Translations under genes and position numbers: made by a program
Source: Anaerolineaceae bacterium
GTDB taxonomy: Bacteria; Chloroflexota; Anaerolineae; Aggregatilineales; Phototrophicaceae
NCBI GenBank assembly: GCA_020634115.1
Contig: JACKCH010000012.1
Coordinates: 1 to 64,000, forward strand
DNA: 64,000 bases
Reading direction: 5' to 3'
In this document: piece after piece, positions 9,150-17,910 of the stretch
Numbering within the stretch: position 1 is the stretch's first letter
Layout of the letters: every line of letters starts with the position of its first letter
Notes under the pieces: model-generated
Told to the model about the DNA's origin: nothing
Seen by the model: only the letters and a program-made list of their open reading frames with translations
Database searches by the model: none

Positions 9150-9272
9150 AAAGTGTAGGTAGGAACTCGGACTTTCCGTCTTGACGGATCACCGTTGCGG
9201 GCACAGTGCCGGACTTCCACCGGCTTTCCCAGTTATGTGCGTTGCATCCGGGCAGACGCACACCATCACTTT
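9150..9272 (-). promoter_or_regulatory. cobalamin riboswitch
   Basis: The minus-strand leader contains the B12-riboswitch core in order: TGGGAA, GCCGGTGGAAGTCCGGC, then the B12 box GCCCGCAACGGTGATC (9202-9187), then a closing arm. The outer P1 helix is AAAGTG (9272-9267) with CACTTT (9155-9150). The ligand class follows from these well-known conserved blocks. With the terminator at 9063-9087 it should switch off btuFCD when cobalamin is plentiful. Confidence 0.92.
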
Positions 9273-9296
9273 ATGCTGATGTTATCAATTATTCTG

Positions 9297-9325
9297 AGCA
9301 TAGCATTCTCAGTTACCGTTGTCAA
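9297..9325 (-). promoter_or_regulatory. promoter of the B12 transport operon
   Basis: The minus strand has TTGACA (9325-9320), a 17-base spacer and TATGCT (9302-9297), a near-consensus sigma-70-type promoter ending 24 bases before the riboswitch. The -35 box overlaps a perfect palindrome, TGTCAAAT-TC-ATTTGACA (9320-9337), which could bind a repressor. The other arm supplies TTGACA to the plus strand, towards carA. Confidence 0.65.
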
Positions 9326-9421
9326 ATTCATTTGACACGGTTTTTACCCTGGCAAACTTCCTGCTTGTCAACGATGATTAACATCGCACAAGACATTATG
9401 AACGGCGAGAGGAAACCGCAC

Positions 9422-10564
9422 ATGCTGGCTGTTCTGGCACTGGAAGACGGCACTATTTTCACCGGGGAAGGTTTCGGCATGGAAGGCATAGAAACCGGCG
9501 AACTGGTCTTTAATACCGCCATGACCGGCTACCAGGAAATCCTGACCGACCCCTCCTACTACAAGCAGATTGTGACCATGACCGTGCCACATGTTGGTAA
9601 TACCGGTGTCAATCTGGAAGATGTGGAGTCGAACCGGGTGTGGGTGTCGGGTTTTGTGGTGCGGTCACTCAGTCCGGTGGTGAGCAACTGGCGCGAACGC
9701 GGCACGCTGGATGAATACCTGAAATCCCAGGGCGTGATCGGCATTTCTGAAGTGGCGACACGGGCGTTGGTGCGGCATGTCCGCTCCCAGGGGGTGATGC
9801 GGGCGGCCATCGCGCATAGTGAATCCGCGCAAGACCCGGCGGCGCTGGTCGAACTGGCGCGGACTTCTCCCGATATGTCCGGCTGGAATTTGGTGGATGC
9901 TGTGACGACTCCTGAACCCTACAACTGGACGGAGCGCAGCGATCCACAGTGGTATCGTGACCATCACTACGACCCATCCGGCCCGCTGATTGTGGCTTAT
10001 GATTTTGGCATTAAGCGAAATATCCTGCGGTTGATGACGGATCGCGGGCTGCGAGTGACGATTGTCCCGGCACAAACGCCTGCTGTCGACGTGCTGGCAC
10101 TGAACCCGGCAGGCGTATTCCTCAGCAACGGCCCTGGCGACCCGGCTGCTGTAACCTACGCGATTGAAAACGTGCGCTACCTAGCGGGCAAAACGCCGGT
10201 TTTTGGCATTTGCCTGGGACACCAGATTATCGGCCTCGCGCTGGGGGGACACACTAAGAAAATGTGCTTCGGACATCGCGGTGGCAACCAGCCGGTGAAA
10301 AACCTCTTGACGAATGTCGTCGAAATCAGTTCACACAATCACGGATTCGCCGTCACACCGGATAGTGACCTGAGCGGCGCGGAAATCACGCACATCAACT
10401 TGAACGACAATACGGTGGAGGGGCTTCGGCATGTCGAGCAGGGCATCTTCAGCGTGCAGTATCACCCGGAAGCCGCGCCCGGCCCGCACGACTCGCTCTA
10501 CCTATTTGATGCGTTCGTAGATGCGGTGCATAATAGGGTACAGGACAAAGCGTGGAGGAGGTGA
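9422..10564 (+). CDS. carA: carbamoyl-phosphate synthase small (glutaminase) subunit
   Basis: A 380-residue class I amidotransferase subunit that releases ammonia from glutamine for CarB, feeding pyrimidine and arginine synthesis. The N-terminal CarA domain (LALEDGTIFTGEGFG, FNTAMTGYQEILTDPSY) is followed by the glutaminase domain with the nucleophile elbow FGICLGHQ, then SSHNHGFAV and the catalytic YHPEAAPGPHD. The ATG at 9422 gives the standard length of 380 and has GAGAGG upstream; the in-frame ATG at 9398 lacks a ribosome site. carB is not adjacent: three unrelated genes separate the pair (10730-13518). Confidence 0.96.
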   Translation: MLAVLALEDGTIFTGEGFGMEGIETGELVFNTAMTGYQEILTDPSYYKQIVTMTVPHVGNTGVNLEDVESNRVWVSGFVVRSLSPVVSNWRERGTLDEYLKSQGVIGISEVATRALVRHVRSQGVMRAAIAHSESAQDPAALVELARTSPDMSGWNLVDAVTTPEPYNWTERSDPQWYRDHHYDPSGPLIVAYDFGIKRNILRLMTDRGLRVTIVPAQTPAVDVLALNPAGVFLSNGPGDPAAVTYAIENVRYLAGKTPVFGICLGHQIIGLALGGHTKKMCFGHRGGNQPVKNLLTNVVEISSHNHGFAVTPDSDLSGAEITHINLNDNTVEGLRHVEQGIFSVQYHPEAAPGPHDSLYLFDAFVDAVHNRVQDKAWRR

Positions 10565-10729
10565 TTCGCTTCCTGGCTTCGCGCTGGATGTGGCAAGGTT
10601 GTTTGAAGTTTAGTTACCCGTTGGGCAAATCGGGCTTATGCTGGAGTGATAAACCCACACGAAGGCAAAGCGCGTTGGTAGCCAGAGTGCGCTTTTATTC
10701 CTCGCGACTGACATTAGGAATGTTGATTG

Positions 10730-12100
10730 ATGGAAGCATTTCAACACATTGGTATCTGGTGGCTCCCAAACGACCCTGATAATACAGTTCCAGGTACCCT
10801 GAAATTTGATCCACTGGAAGATGCCAGACTTGAACTCACAGGTACCTTTGAGACAAAATCTACTCAGAGGGTCGGTTCAGTGGAAATCATACAAGGGGTA
10901 ACAGCAGATGCCAAGAAAATAACTCTATATAAATGTACCGGCCCGTTTACTAGGCATGTATGGCGGGACATCACATTCGATAGCTCCTGGTATGATGTGA
11001 TGTGCGTCTTTGAAGGACATCATTTTACAAGTGGTGTTGACATTATTTTTGATACTCTTTCGGTGTCCTACTCAAATCTTGAAGAATGGATCGGCAATAG
11101 CGGTTTCACCATAAATGAGGACAAATCTCCCGAAGAATATACGGCATGTTTTAGACGTCCTCCAACATTCGAGGCCGAATTGGATCATTGTAGAATTACG
11201 GTCTGGCATAGGTTTGGATTTCATAAAGACATTCGAGAAATTACATTTTCTCAGGATGTGGTTATCACTGCAAAAGTAAGCAAAGCTGTCCATTTTCACG
11301 AGCTGATGACCGATACCTTCCATCCTATCCAGAACTTCATCAGTTTGGGTGTAGGACGCGCTGTGTATCCCCTGACCGTCGACGGCATGATTCCAGAGAG
11401 TAAACAAACGATTCGCGTGTTTTTCCCGGTAACTAGACCTGTGAAAATATCCCCTGTAGACCATCCCAGATTAATGTTGTTCACATTTGAGGATATTTCA
11501 AATGACTTTGAGAAATATTTAAAGACATGGTTTGCGAAATCTACAGTCCTTAAAGAGGTAACTGAATTATATTTTTCCGTGTTATTTGAGCCTTTGATGT
11601 ATATGCAAGTCCAATTTCTGCTGCTGGTACAAGCATTAGAAGCTTACCATCGCTTGGTACACAATGGGGAATACCTATCCCACTCTGACTTCAAGATGGT
11701 TAAGAAGATACTCCTCGATGCGATACCGAACATATCGAATTCCGAATTCGTAGAGAGCTTGCGGAGTAGAATTGCATTTGCCAATGAATATAGCCTAAAG
11801 ACCAGGCTCAGATTGATACTTGACGAAGTCTTGGAACCTTGCGCTGAGCAGGTTAATTTGCTTATCGACAATCGCGACATCTTTGTCAAAACATTAAGGG
11901 ATACGAGAAACCATCTCACCCATCACGTCAACAAGGGGAAATGCGTTATTACAGATATTCAGCAAATGTATAGTTATGTTCAGAAAACGAAATGGATTCT
12001 CCAAATATGCTTTTTGGTTGAATTAGGATTCCCTTCTGAGGAAATATCTGAACTGGTAGCCCGAAACTGGCTATTTATAAAAATGACTTCGCGCTTGTAG
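10730..12100 (+). CDS. ApeA-like anti-phage HEPN protein
   Basis: A 456-residue protein. The N-terminal part (about 1-300) is beta-rich and resembles the ApeA N-terminal domain (GIWWLPND...PGTLKFDP..ARLELTGTF; then FTFEDI, and helices with LLLVQALEAYHRL at about 305). The C-terminal HEPN domain carries the RX4H motif LRDTRNHLTHH with Arg393 and His398, the metal-independent RNase signature. ApeA is a known single-gene abortive-infection defence protein. The gene is noticeably more AT-rich than the flanking carA and carB, which suggests acquisition. ATG 10730 is chosen over the TTG just before it; AGGA lies 11 bases upstream. Family assignment is from recognised layout and motif, not from a search. 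Confidence 0.75.
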   Translation: MEAFQHIGIWWLPNDPDNTVPGTLKFDPLEDARLELTGTFETKSTQRVGSVEIIQGVTADAKKITLYKCTGPFTRHVWRDITFDSSWYDVMCVFEGHHFTSGVDIIFDTLSVSYSNLEEWIGNSGFTINEDKSPEEYTACFRRPPTFEAELDHCRITVWHRFGFHKDIREITFSQDVVITAKVSKAVHFHELMTDTFHPIQNFISLGVGRAVYPLTVDGMIPESKQTIRVFFPVTRPVKISPVDHPRLMLFTFEDISNDFEKYLKTWFAKSTVLKEVTELYFSVLFEPLMYMQVQFLLLVQALEAYHRLVHNGEYLSHSDFKMVKKILLDAIPNISNSEFVESLRSRIAFANEYSLKTRLRLILDEVLEPCAEQVNLLIDNRDIFVKTLRDTRNHLTHHVNKGKCVITDIQQMYSYVQKTKWILQICFLVELGFPSEEISELVARNWLFIKMTSRL

Positions 12101-12249
12101 AGTTTTCACAACACCTCCACCCCCTCCTTAAAAATTGTCCCGTGAAATCCCGCGCAAAATCAGCGACAATGTGAGCGTCATTACCGCACCCCTGCATTGA
12201 TCTGTCGCATAAAATATGAATCACCCAACCCGGAAAGGTAAACCCAACC

Positions 12250-12642
12250 ATGCTGACCGATTCCGTTCGTGAATTCCTGAAGAAGCCGCTGCTGGCCCGT
12301 ATCAGCACCATAGACCGCGAAGGTTATCCCCATACCGTGCCGGTCTGGTTTGATGTGGATGGCGACGACATCATCTTAATCAGTGTGCGCAACACCGCGA
12401 AAATCGACTACATTCAGGCCAACCCCAAAGGCGCGGTGACGATTGGCGGTGATACTGGCGATGGCGGCGGTTATCTCATCAAAGGAACGATGACCGTCGA
12501 GGAAGACCCCGGCCTGCGCTGGCTGAAACAGGTTACTCACCGTTATGAATCCGGCGAACAGGCTGAAAAAGACATCGCCGAATGGTCAAAACTCGATATG
12601 GCGATTATCCGCCTCAAGCCGACCAAAGTGCTGAAGGTTTGA
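12250..12642 (+). CDS. PNPOx-like split-barrel flavin/F420-binding protein
   Basis: A 130-residue split beta-barrel protein of the pyridoxamine-phosphate-oxidase-like superfamily. Typical features are LARISTIDREGYPHTVPVWFDVDGDDIILIS near the start, then TAKIDYIQANPKGAVTIGG, and the C-terminal MAIIRLKPTKVLKV. Members bind FMN, F420 or haem, and many reduce cofactors or xenobiotics; the ligand cannot be told here. It stands alone (149 bases from the ApeA-like stop) with AAAGG before the ATG. Its GC content is like that of the car genes, not of the HEPN genes on either side. Confidence 0.8.
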   Translation: MLTDSVREFLKKPLLARISTIDREGYPHTVPVWFDVDGDDIILISVRNTAKIDYIQANPKGAVTIGGDTGDGGGYLIKGTMTVEEDPGLRWLKQVTHRYESGEQAEKDIAEWSKLDMAIIRLKPTKVLKV

Positions 12643-12738
12643 GCGGGATGTAGGGAACTATGGGGTTGCTTTCATAATTCTGGATGAAGTCCTGATGTTT
12701 TCGATATTCTACGCCAATGCTAAAGGAAATAACTAACG

Positions 12739-13518
12739 ATGCATTCATCCTGGTCACTGGTTGAACGTGCTTTTACCATCGAAACAATTATGACTCCCCG
12801 TACGCAATGGTTATATTGGGATGGCAAAGAATCTCTTGAATTACTCTGGGGACGAATAGCAAGCGAACGCATCGACACCGTCCCTGTCATTGAAAATGAC
12901 CAGGTCATCGGCCTTCTTAGACAAGGCCAAGATGGTATTATTCCACTTACAGAAGATTGGCTGATTAAACACGATACACCTATTTCCCAGGCGCTTCAAC
13001 GATTTGCTTTGGGAACAGAGTCGATTTTGTTGGTGCGTCATTCGCAAGGGATTGATATTGGCATTGTCACTCCCGCTGATTTTAATAAACCCCCCGCCCG
13101 AACGCTGATTTTTACCTTACTTTCTGAACTCGAAATGTTGATTGCGTCCTTTATTGGAGATTATTTTCGTGGTAGGCAGCAAGAGATTTTGAAAAGCATT
13201 GATCCATTAAATAAGATCAAAATCGAAGAAGCAATTGCTAAAATGGAACAGGAAGATATTGAGATTGAGATAATCCATCTCCTTTATTTATCTGACATGG
13301 TTAATATAATCGGTGCAGAGTCCAAGTTACGTAAAAGGATCAATGTGTCGGAGCTAACATCTAAGAAAAAGACGGAAAAAACACTAAATGGATTGGTTCA
13401 TCTCCGCAATGATGTTGCACATCCCATCAATTTGATGGTGGGTAAAGACCGGAACATTCAAAAATTAGACGAACAGCTTCACCGTGTTGTATCGCTCCTG
13501 GATCAGATGCATAGTTGA
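12739..13518 (+). CDS. CBS-pair protein fused to a HEPN-like domain
   Basis: A 259-residue fusion. Residues about 12-130 form a Bateman pair: TIETIMTPRTQWLYWDG...ERIDTVPVIENDQVIGLL, then a second unit ending SILLVRHSQGIDIGIVTPADF. CBS pairs sense adenine nucleotides or related ligands. The C-terminal half (about 135-259) is all-helical and carries LVHLRNDVAHPINLM; Arg223 and His228 fit the HEPN RX4H motif. The reading frame is AT-rich like the ApeA-like gene. The ATG has AAGGA 11 bases upstream. It ends 13 bases before carB, so it may share carB's transcript. A ligand-gated RNase or toxin-like role is inferred; a regulatory helical domain without nuclease activity is the alternative. Confidence 0.6.
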   Translation: MHSSWSLVERAFTIETIMTPRTQWLYWDGKESLELLWGRIASERIDTVPVIENDQVIGLLRQGQDGIIPLTEDWLIKHDTPISQALQRFALGTESILLVRHSQGIDIGIVTPADFNKPPARTLIFTLLSELEMLIASFIGDYFRGRQQEILKSIDPLNKIKIEEAIAKMEQEDIEIEIIHLLYLSDMVNIIGAESKLRKRINVSELTSKKKTEKTLNGLVHLRNDVAHPINLMVGKDRNIQKLDEQLHRVVSLLDQMHS

Positions 13519-13531
13519 TAGAAAGTGTCGC

Positions 13532-16500
13532 GTGCCGAAACGAACGGATATTCACACCATTATGGTGATTGGCTCCGGCCCAATTGTCATCGGCCAGGGC
13601 TGCGAATTTGATTACAGCGGCGTGCAGGCCTGTAAAGTCCTCCGGCGCGAAGGCTACCGCATCGTCCTGGTCAACTCTAACCCAGCCACTATCATGACTG
13701 ACCCGGAGTTTGCCGATGCGACCTATGTCGAACCCCTCACACCGGAAATCTGCGAGCGCATCATCGAAATCGAAAAGCCGGACGCCATCCTGCCAACAGT
13801 CGGCGGGCAGACGGCGCTGAATCTCGCTCTGGCGCTGCGGGAGCAAGGCATTCTTGATAAATACGGCATCGAACTCATTGGCGCATCGGTTGCCAGCATC
13901 GAGTTGGCCGAAGACCGCCAACTCTTCAAAGACGCCATGACCGAAATCGGCCTCAAGTCCCCTCGCAGCGCTGTGGTTGGCTCGATAGAAGATGCGCTGC
14001 AGGCGGCGGAGATGCTCAACTATCCGGTGCTGGTGCGCCCCTCGTTCACGCTCGGCGGTTCGGGCGGCGGCGTGGCTTATAGTCCGGATGAACTGCGCGA
14101 GGTGGCTGAACGCGGCCTGAAACTTAGCCCGGTACATGAAGTCCTGGTGGATATGAGTTTGCTCGGCTGGAAAGAGTATGAACTCGAAGTCATGCGCGAT
14201 GCCAGCGGCAATTTTGTCGTCGTATGTTCAATTGAGAACCTCGACCCGATGGGTGTGCATACCGGCGATAGTATCACGGTTGCTCCCGTGCAAACGTTGA
14301 CTGACAAGGAACTACAACGTCTGCGCGATATGGCGAAAGCTGTGCTGGATCGCGTCGGGCTGGCAACTGGCGGTGCGAATGTCCAGTTTGCGATTAATCC
14401 AGATGATGGCGAGGTCTATGTGATCGAGATGAACCCGCGTGTTTCGCGGTCATCGGCGCTGGCGAGTAAAGCTACCGGCTTCCCCATCGCCAAGATTGCC
14501 GCGCTGCTGGCCGTCGGCTTCCGCCTGGATGAAATCCCTAACGACATTACCCGTGTGACACCCGCCAGTTTCGAGCCGTCGCTGGATTACGTGGTGGTCA
14601 AGATTCCACGCTGGAATTTTGAGAAATTCCGGGGTGTAAACACCGTTCTGGGGCCGCAGATGAAGGCCGTTGGGGAGGTGATGGCAATAGGCCGCACGTT
14701 CCCGGAGGCGCTACAAAAAGGGGTGCGGGCACTCGATATTGGTATGATGGGGTTTGGTTACAAGCAGGCCGCCACCCCGCCCGAAGCCCTCAAAGTGCCG
14801 ACAGCGCAGCGGCTGTTCCAGGTCGCGTCGGCCATGCTCGGCCATACAGCAGCCGATGAAATCAGCACGCAAACCGGCTTTGACCCCTGGTTTGTACAGC
14901 AGATGGCCGATACGCTGCGCCTTCAGCAGACCATTGCTGAAAAGAAGCTCAGACTAGAACACCTCAACCAAGCCGATTTTATGAAATTGAAGCGCTTCGG
15001 CTACAGTGATGCCCATATTGCCCAACTCAGTCAAACCCGTGAGGAGGCCGTTCGCGCTCGTCGTGCCGCGCTGGGTGTAACTCCCAGCTTCTATCGGGTG
15101 GATACCTGCGCCGCCGAATTTGAGGCGCATACGCCTTACCTGTACTCGACCTACGAGCAGGACGACGAAACGCAACCCACGCAGAATCGCAAAGTGATCG
15201 TCCTGGGTGGTGGGCCAAACCGTATCGGTCAGGGGATTGAGTTCGATTACTGCTGTGTCCACGCCTGTTATGCCCTCAAGGACATGGGCTACGAGACGAT
15301 CATGGTCAACTGTAACCCAGAAACGGTTAGTACCGATTACGATACGGCAGACCGCCTGTACTTCGAGCCGCTCACGGTGGAAGATGTGCTGAACATCATC
15401 GAAAAAGAGCAACCAGACGGCGTGCTGGTGCAGTTCGGCGGGCAAACGCCGCTCAACATCGCCCAGGGTTTGCAATCGGCGGGTGCGCCCATCTGGGGGA
15501 CTCCGGTGGAAACGATTGATCTCGCCGAAGACCGCCAGCGATTTAACACGCTTATGCGTGACCTGGACATCCGCCAACCGGAAGGCACAACTGCCCGGAC
15601 TCGTGAAGAGGTCATTAGTGCCGCCAGTGGTATCGGCTACCCGGTGCTGGTGCGTCCCAGCTACGTGCTGGGGGGCAGGGGGATGGCGATCATCTTTGAT
15701 GAGGCGGGACTGCTCGAATGGCTGGCCGAGAATACCGATTGGGGCGGCCATCCGGTGCTGATTGACCAGTTCCTGGATGACGCCTTTGAGGTGGATGTGG
15801 ACGCCCTTTGCGATGGTGAACATGTCACTATCGGCGGGATTATGCAGCACATCGAACAGGCGGGTATCCACAGCGGCGACTCGGCCTGTGTCCTGCCCCC
15901 CTACAAGATCAGCCTGTACCACATTGAGATCATCCGCGAACAGACCCGGCGCTTGGGGCTGGCGTTAGGTGTCAAAGGGCTGTTCAACATCCAATTCGCC
16001 ATCAAGGATGATGTGGTATATGTGCTGGAAGTCAACCCTCGTGCCAGCCGCACTGTGCCGTTTGTGAGCAAAGCCACCGGGCATCCCCTGGCACGTTACG
16101 CCGCGCAGATTGCCTCCGGGAAAACCCTCGCAGAGATTGGTTTCACCGACGAACCGCCTGTGAACGGCTTTTTTGTTAAAGAGGCCGTGTTGCCCTTCCA
16201 GAAGTTCCCTGGCGTGGATGCCCGTCTGACACCGGAAATGCGCTCGACTGGCGAAGTGATGGGTCATGCCGCCAGTTTCGGCCATGCCTTTGTGAAGTCG
16301 CAGATTGCCGTTGGCTCATCGCTGCCACAGGATGGGGTCGTGTATATCAGTGTGAATGACTTTGATAAAGGCGCGGTGGTCAAAATCGCCCGTGATCTGC
16401 ATCAGTTGGGATTTGAACTGGCTGCATCGCTTGGGACGGCACGGATGCTGGAACTGGTTGGCCTGCCAGTGCGAGTCATCAACAAGCCGAGTGAAGGTAG

Positions 16501-16729
16501 CCCCAATATCGTTGACAGGATGCGGGCGGGGGAGGTGGGGCTGGTGATTAACACCCCGCGAGGTCGCCAGGGTCACCTGGACGGTGCACTGATGCGCAGC
16601 GCCGCCCACCAGTACGGCATCCCGATTCTGACGACCTTAAGCGCAGCAATGGCCGCCGTGCAAGGGATTCGTGCTTTACGGGAAAAGCCGCTCACGGTAC
16701 GCAGTTTGCAAGTGCATCACGCGAAATAA
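13532..16729 (+). CDS. carB: carbamoyl-phosphate synthase large subunit
   Basis: A 1065-residue enzyme that makes carbamoyl phosphate from bicarbonate, ammonia (from CarA) and two ATP. The two homologous halves each begin with a dinucleotide-like loop (MVIGSGPIVIGQGCEFDYSG; VLGGGPNRIGQGIEFDYCC) followed by ATP-grasp domains with FTLGGSGGG and YVLGGRGM loops and ends ...VIEMNPRVSRSSALASK and VLEVNPRASRTVPFVSK. The C-terminal allosteric MGS-like domain (about 935-1065) is present. GTG 13532 is chosen as start (VPKRTDIHTIMVIG matches the family start MPKRTD); longer in-frame starts would overlap the upstream gene. It is followed by a strong terminator. Confidence 0.97.
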   Translation: MPKRTDIHTIMVIGSGPIVIGQGCEFDYSGVQACKVLRREGYRIVLVNSNPATIMTDPEFADATYVEPLTPEICERIIEIEKPDAILPTVGGQTALNLALALREQGILDKYGIELIGASVASIELAEDRQLFKDAMTEIGLKSPRSAVVGSIEDALQAAEMLNYPVLVRPSFTLGGSGGGVAYSPDELREVAERGLKLSPVHEVLVDMSLLGWKEYELEVMRDASGNFVVVCSIENLDPMGVHTGDSITVAPVQTLTDKELQRLRDMAKAVLDRVGLATGGANVQFAINPDDGEVYVIEMNPRVSRSSALASKATGFPIAKIAALLAVGFRLDEIPNDITRVTPASFEPSLDYVVVKIPRWNFEKFRGVNTVLGPQMKAVGEVMAIGRTFPEALQKGVRALDIGMMGFGYKQAATPPEALKVPTAQRLFQVASAMLGHTAADEISTQTGFDPWFVQQMADTLRLQQTIAEKKLRLEHLNQADFMKLKRFGYSDAHIAQLSQTREEAVRARRAALGVTPSFYRVDTCAAEFEAHTPYLYSTYEQDDETQPTQNRKVIVLGGGPNRIGQGIEFDYCCVHACYALKDMGYETIMVNCNPETVSTDYDTADRLYFEPLTVEDVLNIIEKEQPDGVLVQFGGQTPLNIAQGLQSAGAPIWGTPVETIDLAEDRQRFNTLMRDLDIRQPEGTTARTREEVISAASGIGYPVLVRPSYVLGGRGMAIIFDEAGLLEWLAENTDWGGHPVLIDQFLDDAFEVDVDALCDGEHVTIGGIMQHIEQAGIHSGDSACVLPPYKISLYHIEIIREQTRRLGLALGVKGLFNIQFAIKDDVVYVLEVNPRASRTVPFVSKATGHPLARYAAQIASGKTLAEIGFTDEPPVNGFFVKEAVLPFQKFPGVDARLTPEMRSTGEVMGHAASFGHAFVKSQIAVGSSLPQDGVVYISVNDFDKGAVVKIARDLHQLGFELAASLGTARMLELVGLPVRVINKPSEGSPNIVDRMRAGEVGLVINTPRGRQGHLDGALMRSAAHQYGIPILTTLSAAMAAVQGIRALREKPLTVRSLQVHHAK

Positions 16730-16732
16730 AGC

Positions 16733-16763
16733 AAAAAGCGGAGGTTTTATGCCTCCGCTTTTT
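16733..16763. terminator. bidirectional rho-independent terminator after carB
   Basis: AAAAAGCGGAGG (16733-16744), 7-base loop, CCTCCGCTTTTT (16752-16763): a perfect 12-bp stem with A and T tracts, so it can stop carB and the convergent sugar-nucleotide operon. Confidence 0.93.
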
Positions 16764-16786
16764 AGATACACGTATCTCGAAAATGC

Positions 16787-17905
16787 CTAACCCAGTGCCG
16801 CCCGCAGCGCCCCCGCCACTCGTTCCTGTATTTCCGGCGTGATTTGCGGCCAGATCGGTAGGCTAATCACCGCGCCCGCCGCGCTCTCGGCCTCTGGCAG
16901 GTCATAGTCCCAATCCTGGTAAATCGGCAGTTGGTGGATTGGCACCGGGTAATACACCATCGTGGAAACCCCAGCCTCTGCCAACCGTGCCTGCACCGTG
17001 TCGCGCAGCCTATCGGGAATCCGCACGGTGAATTGGTGATACACATGCCGCGCTTCCGGCGCTTCGTAGGGCAGTGTCAGCCCCGGAATGTCGCCGAGCA
17101 GATCGTTATACCGCTTCGCCGCTGCTCGACGTGCCTCGCTCCACCCGTCTACATGCGGCAGCTTCACACCGAGAATCGCCGCCTGCATGGTGTCCATCCG
17201 CGAGTTATAGCCCACCACCTCGTTATGGTACTTCTTGAGCGAACCGTGTACCCGCAGCATCCGCGCCATCGTTGCCACGTCGTCATCATCCGTGACGAAC
17301 ATCCCGGCGTCCCCGTATGCCCCCAGGTTTTTTGAGGGGAAGAACGAGAATGCGCCCGCGTCGCCAATCGTGCCGAGTTTGCGCCCGCGATATTCCCCGC
17401 TGAAGGCCTGCGCCGTATCTTCCAGCACCTTCAGGCCGTATTTCCCGGCCAGTTCCATGATGACATCCATATCGGCGGATTGTCCGTACAGATGCACCGG
17501 CATAATCGCCTTCGTCCGCTCTGTGATTTTCGCTTCAATCTGCCCGGCGTCCAGGTTATACGTGCGCGGGTCAATGTCCACGAATACGGGTGTCGCCCCG
17601 ATGATGCTCACGGCCTCAGCGGTGGCGAAAAAGCTGAACGGTGTGGTGATGACTTCATCGCCCGCCCCAACGCCCAGCGCCCGCAGCCCGATCACCAGCG
17701 CATCCGTGCCAGAGTTCATGCCAACCGCATGTTTCACGCCCAGGTATGCGGCAAACTGCGTCTCAAACGCCTTCACTTCCGCGCCCATGATGAAGTGCCC
17801 GGAACGCAGCACGCGCTGAATCGCGGCGTTGATCTCGTCCCAAAGCAGGTCTATTTCCGGTGAAAGATCAAGCACCGGGATTTGCGTTTGCTGAATCGCG
17901 TCCAT
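16787..17905 (-). CDS. wbpE: DegT/DnrJ-type sugar aminotransferase (WbpE-like)
   Basis: A 372-residue PLP enzyme. In the Wbp pathway it aminates UDP-GlcNAc-3-keto-uronate at C3 using glutamate. The family signature is clear: MNSGTDALVIGLRALGVG, TPFSFFATAEAV, LEDTAQAFSGEYRG, and the PLP lysine in FSFFPSKNLGAYGDAG, followed by YNSRMDTMQAAIL. It ends with YYPVPIHQLPIYQD, typical of the WbpE/VioA group. It starts 5 bases after the N-acetyltransferase stop. The companion genes of the wbpB and wbpD type next to it make the substrate assignment more specific than the fold alone. Confidence 0.88.
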   Translation of the reverse strand: MDAIQQTQIPVLDLSPEIDLLWDEINAAIQRVLRSGHFIMGAEVKAFETQFAAYLGVKHAVGMNSGTDALVIGLRALGVGAGDEVITTPFSFFATAEAVSIIGATPVFVDIDPRTYNLDAGQIEAKITERTKAIMPVHLYGQSADMDVIMELAGKYGLKVLEDTAQAFSGEYRGRKLGTIGDAGAFSFFPSKNLGAYGDAGMFVTDDDDVATMARMLRVHGSLKKYHNEVVGYNSRMDTMQAAILGVKLPHVDGWSEARRAAAKRYNDLLGDIPGLTLPYEAPEARHVYHQFTVRIPDRLRDTVQARLAEAGVSTMVYYPVPIHQLPIYQDWDYDLPEAESAAGAVISLPIWPQITPEIQERVAGALRAALG

Positions 17906-17910
17906 GATCG

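Noticed and set aside
8987..9220. Longer N-terminus for the B12-binding protein starting at 9220
   Set aside because: The extension would translate the riboswitch and its terminator; the internal ATG has a perfect ribosome site and starts the signal peptide.
14954..15922. Minus-strand open frame (322 codons) inside carB
   Set aside because: Antisense shadow of a clearly conserved carB region.
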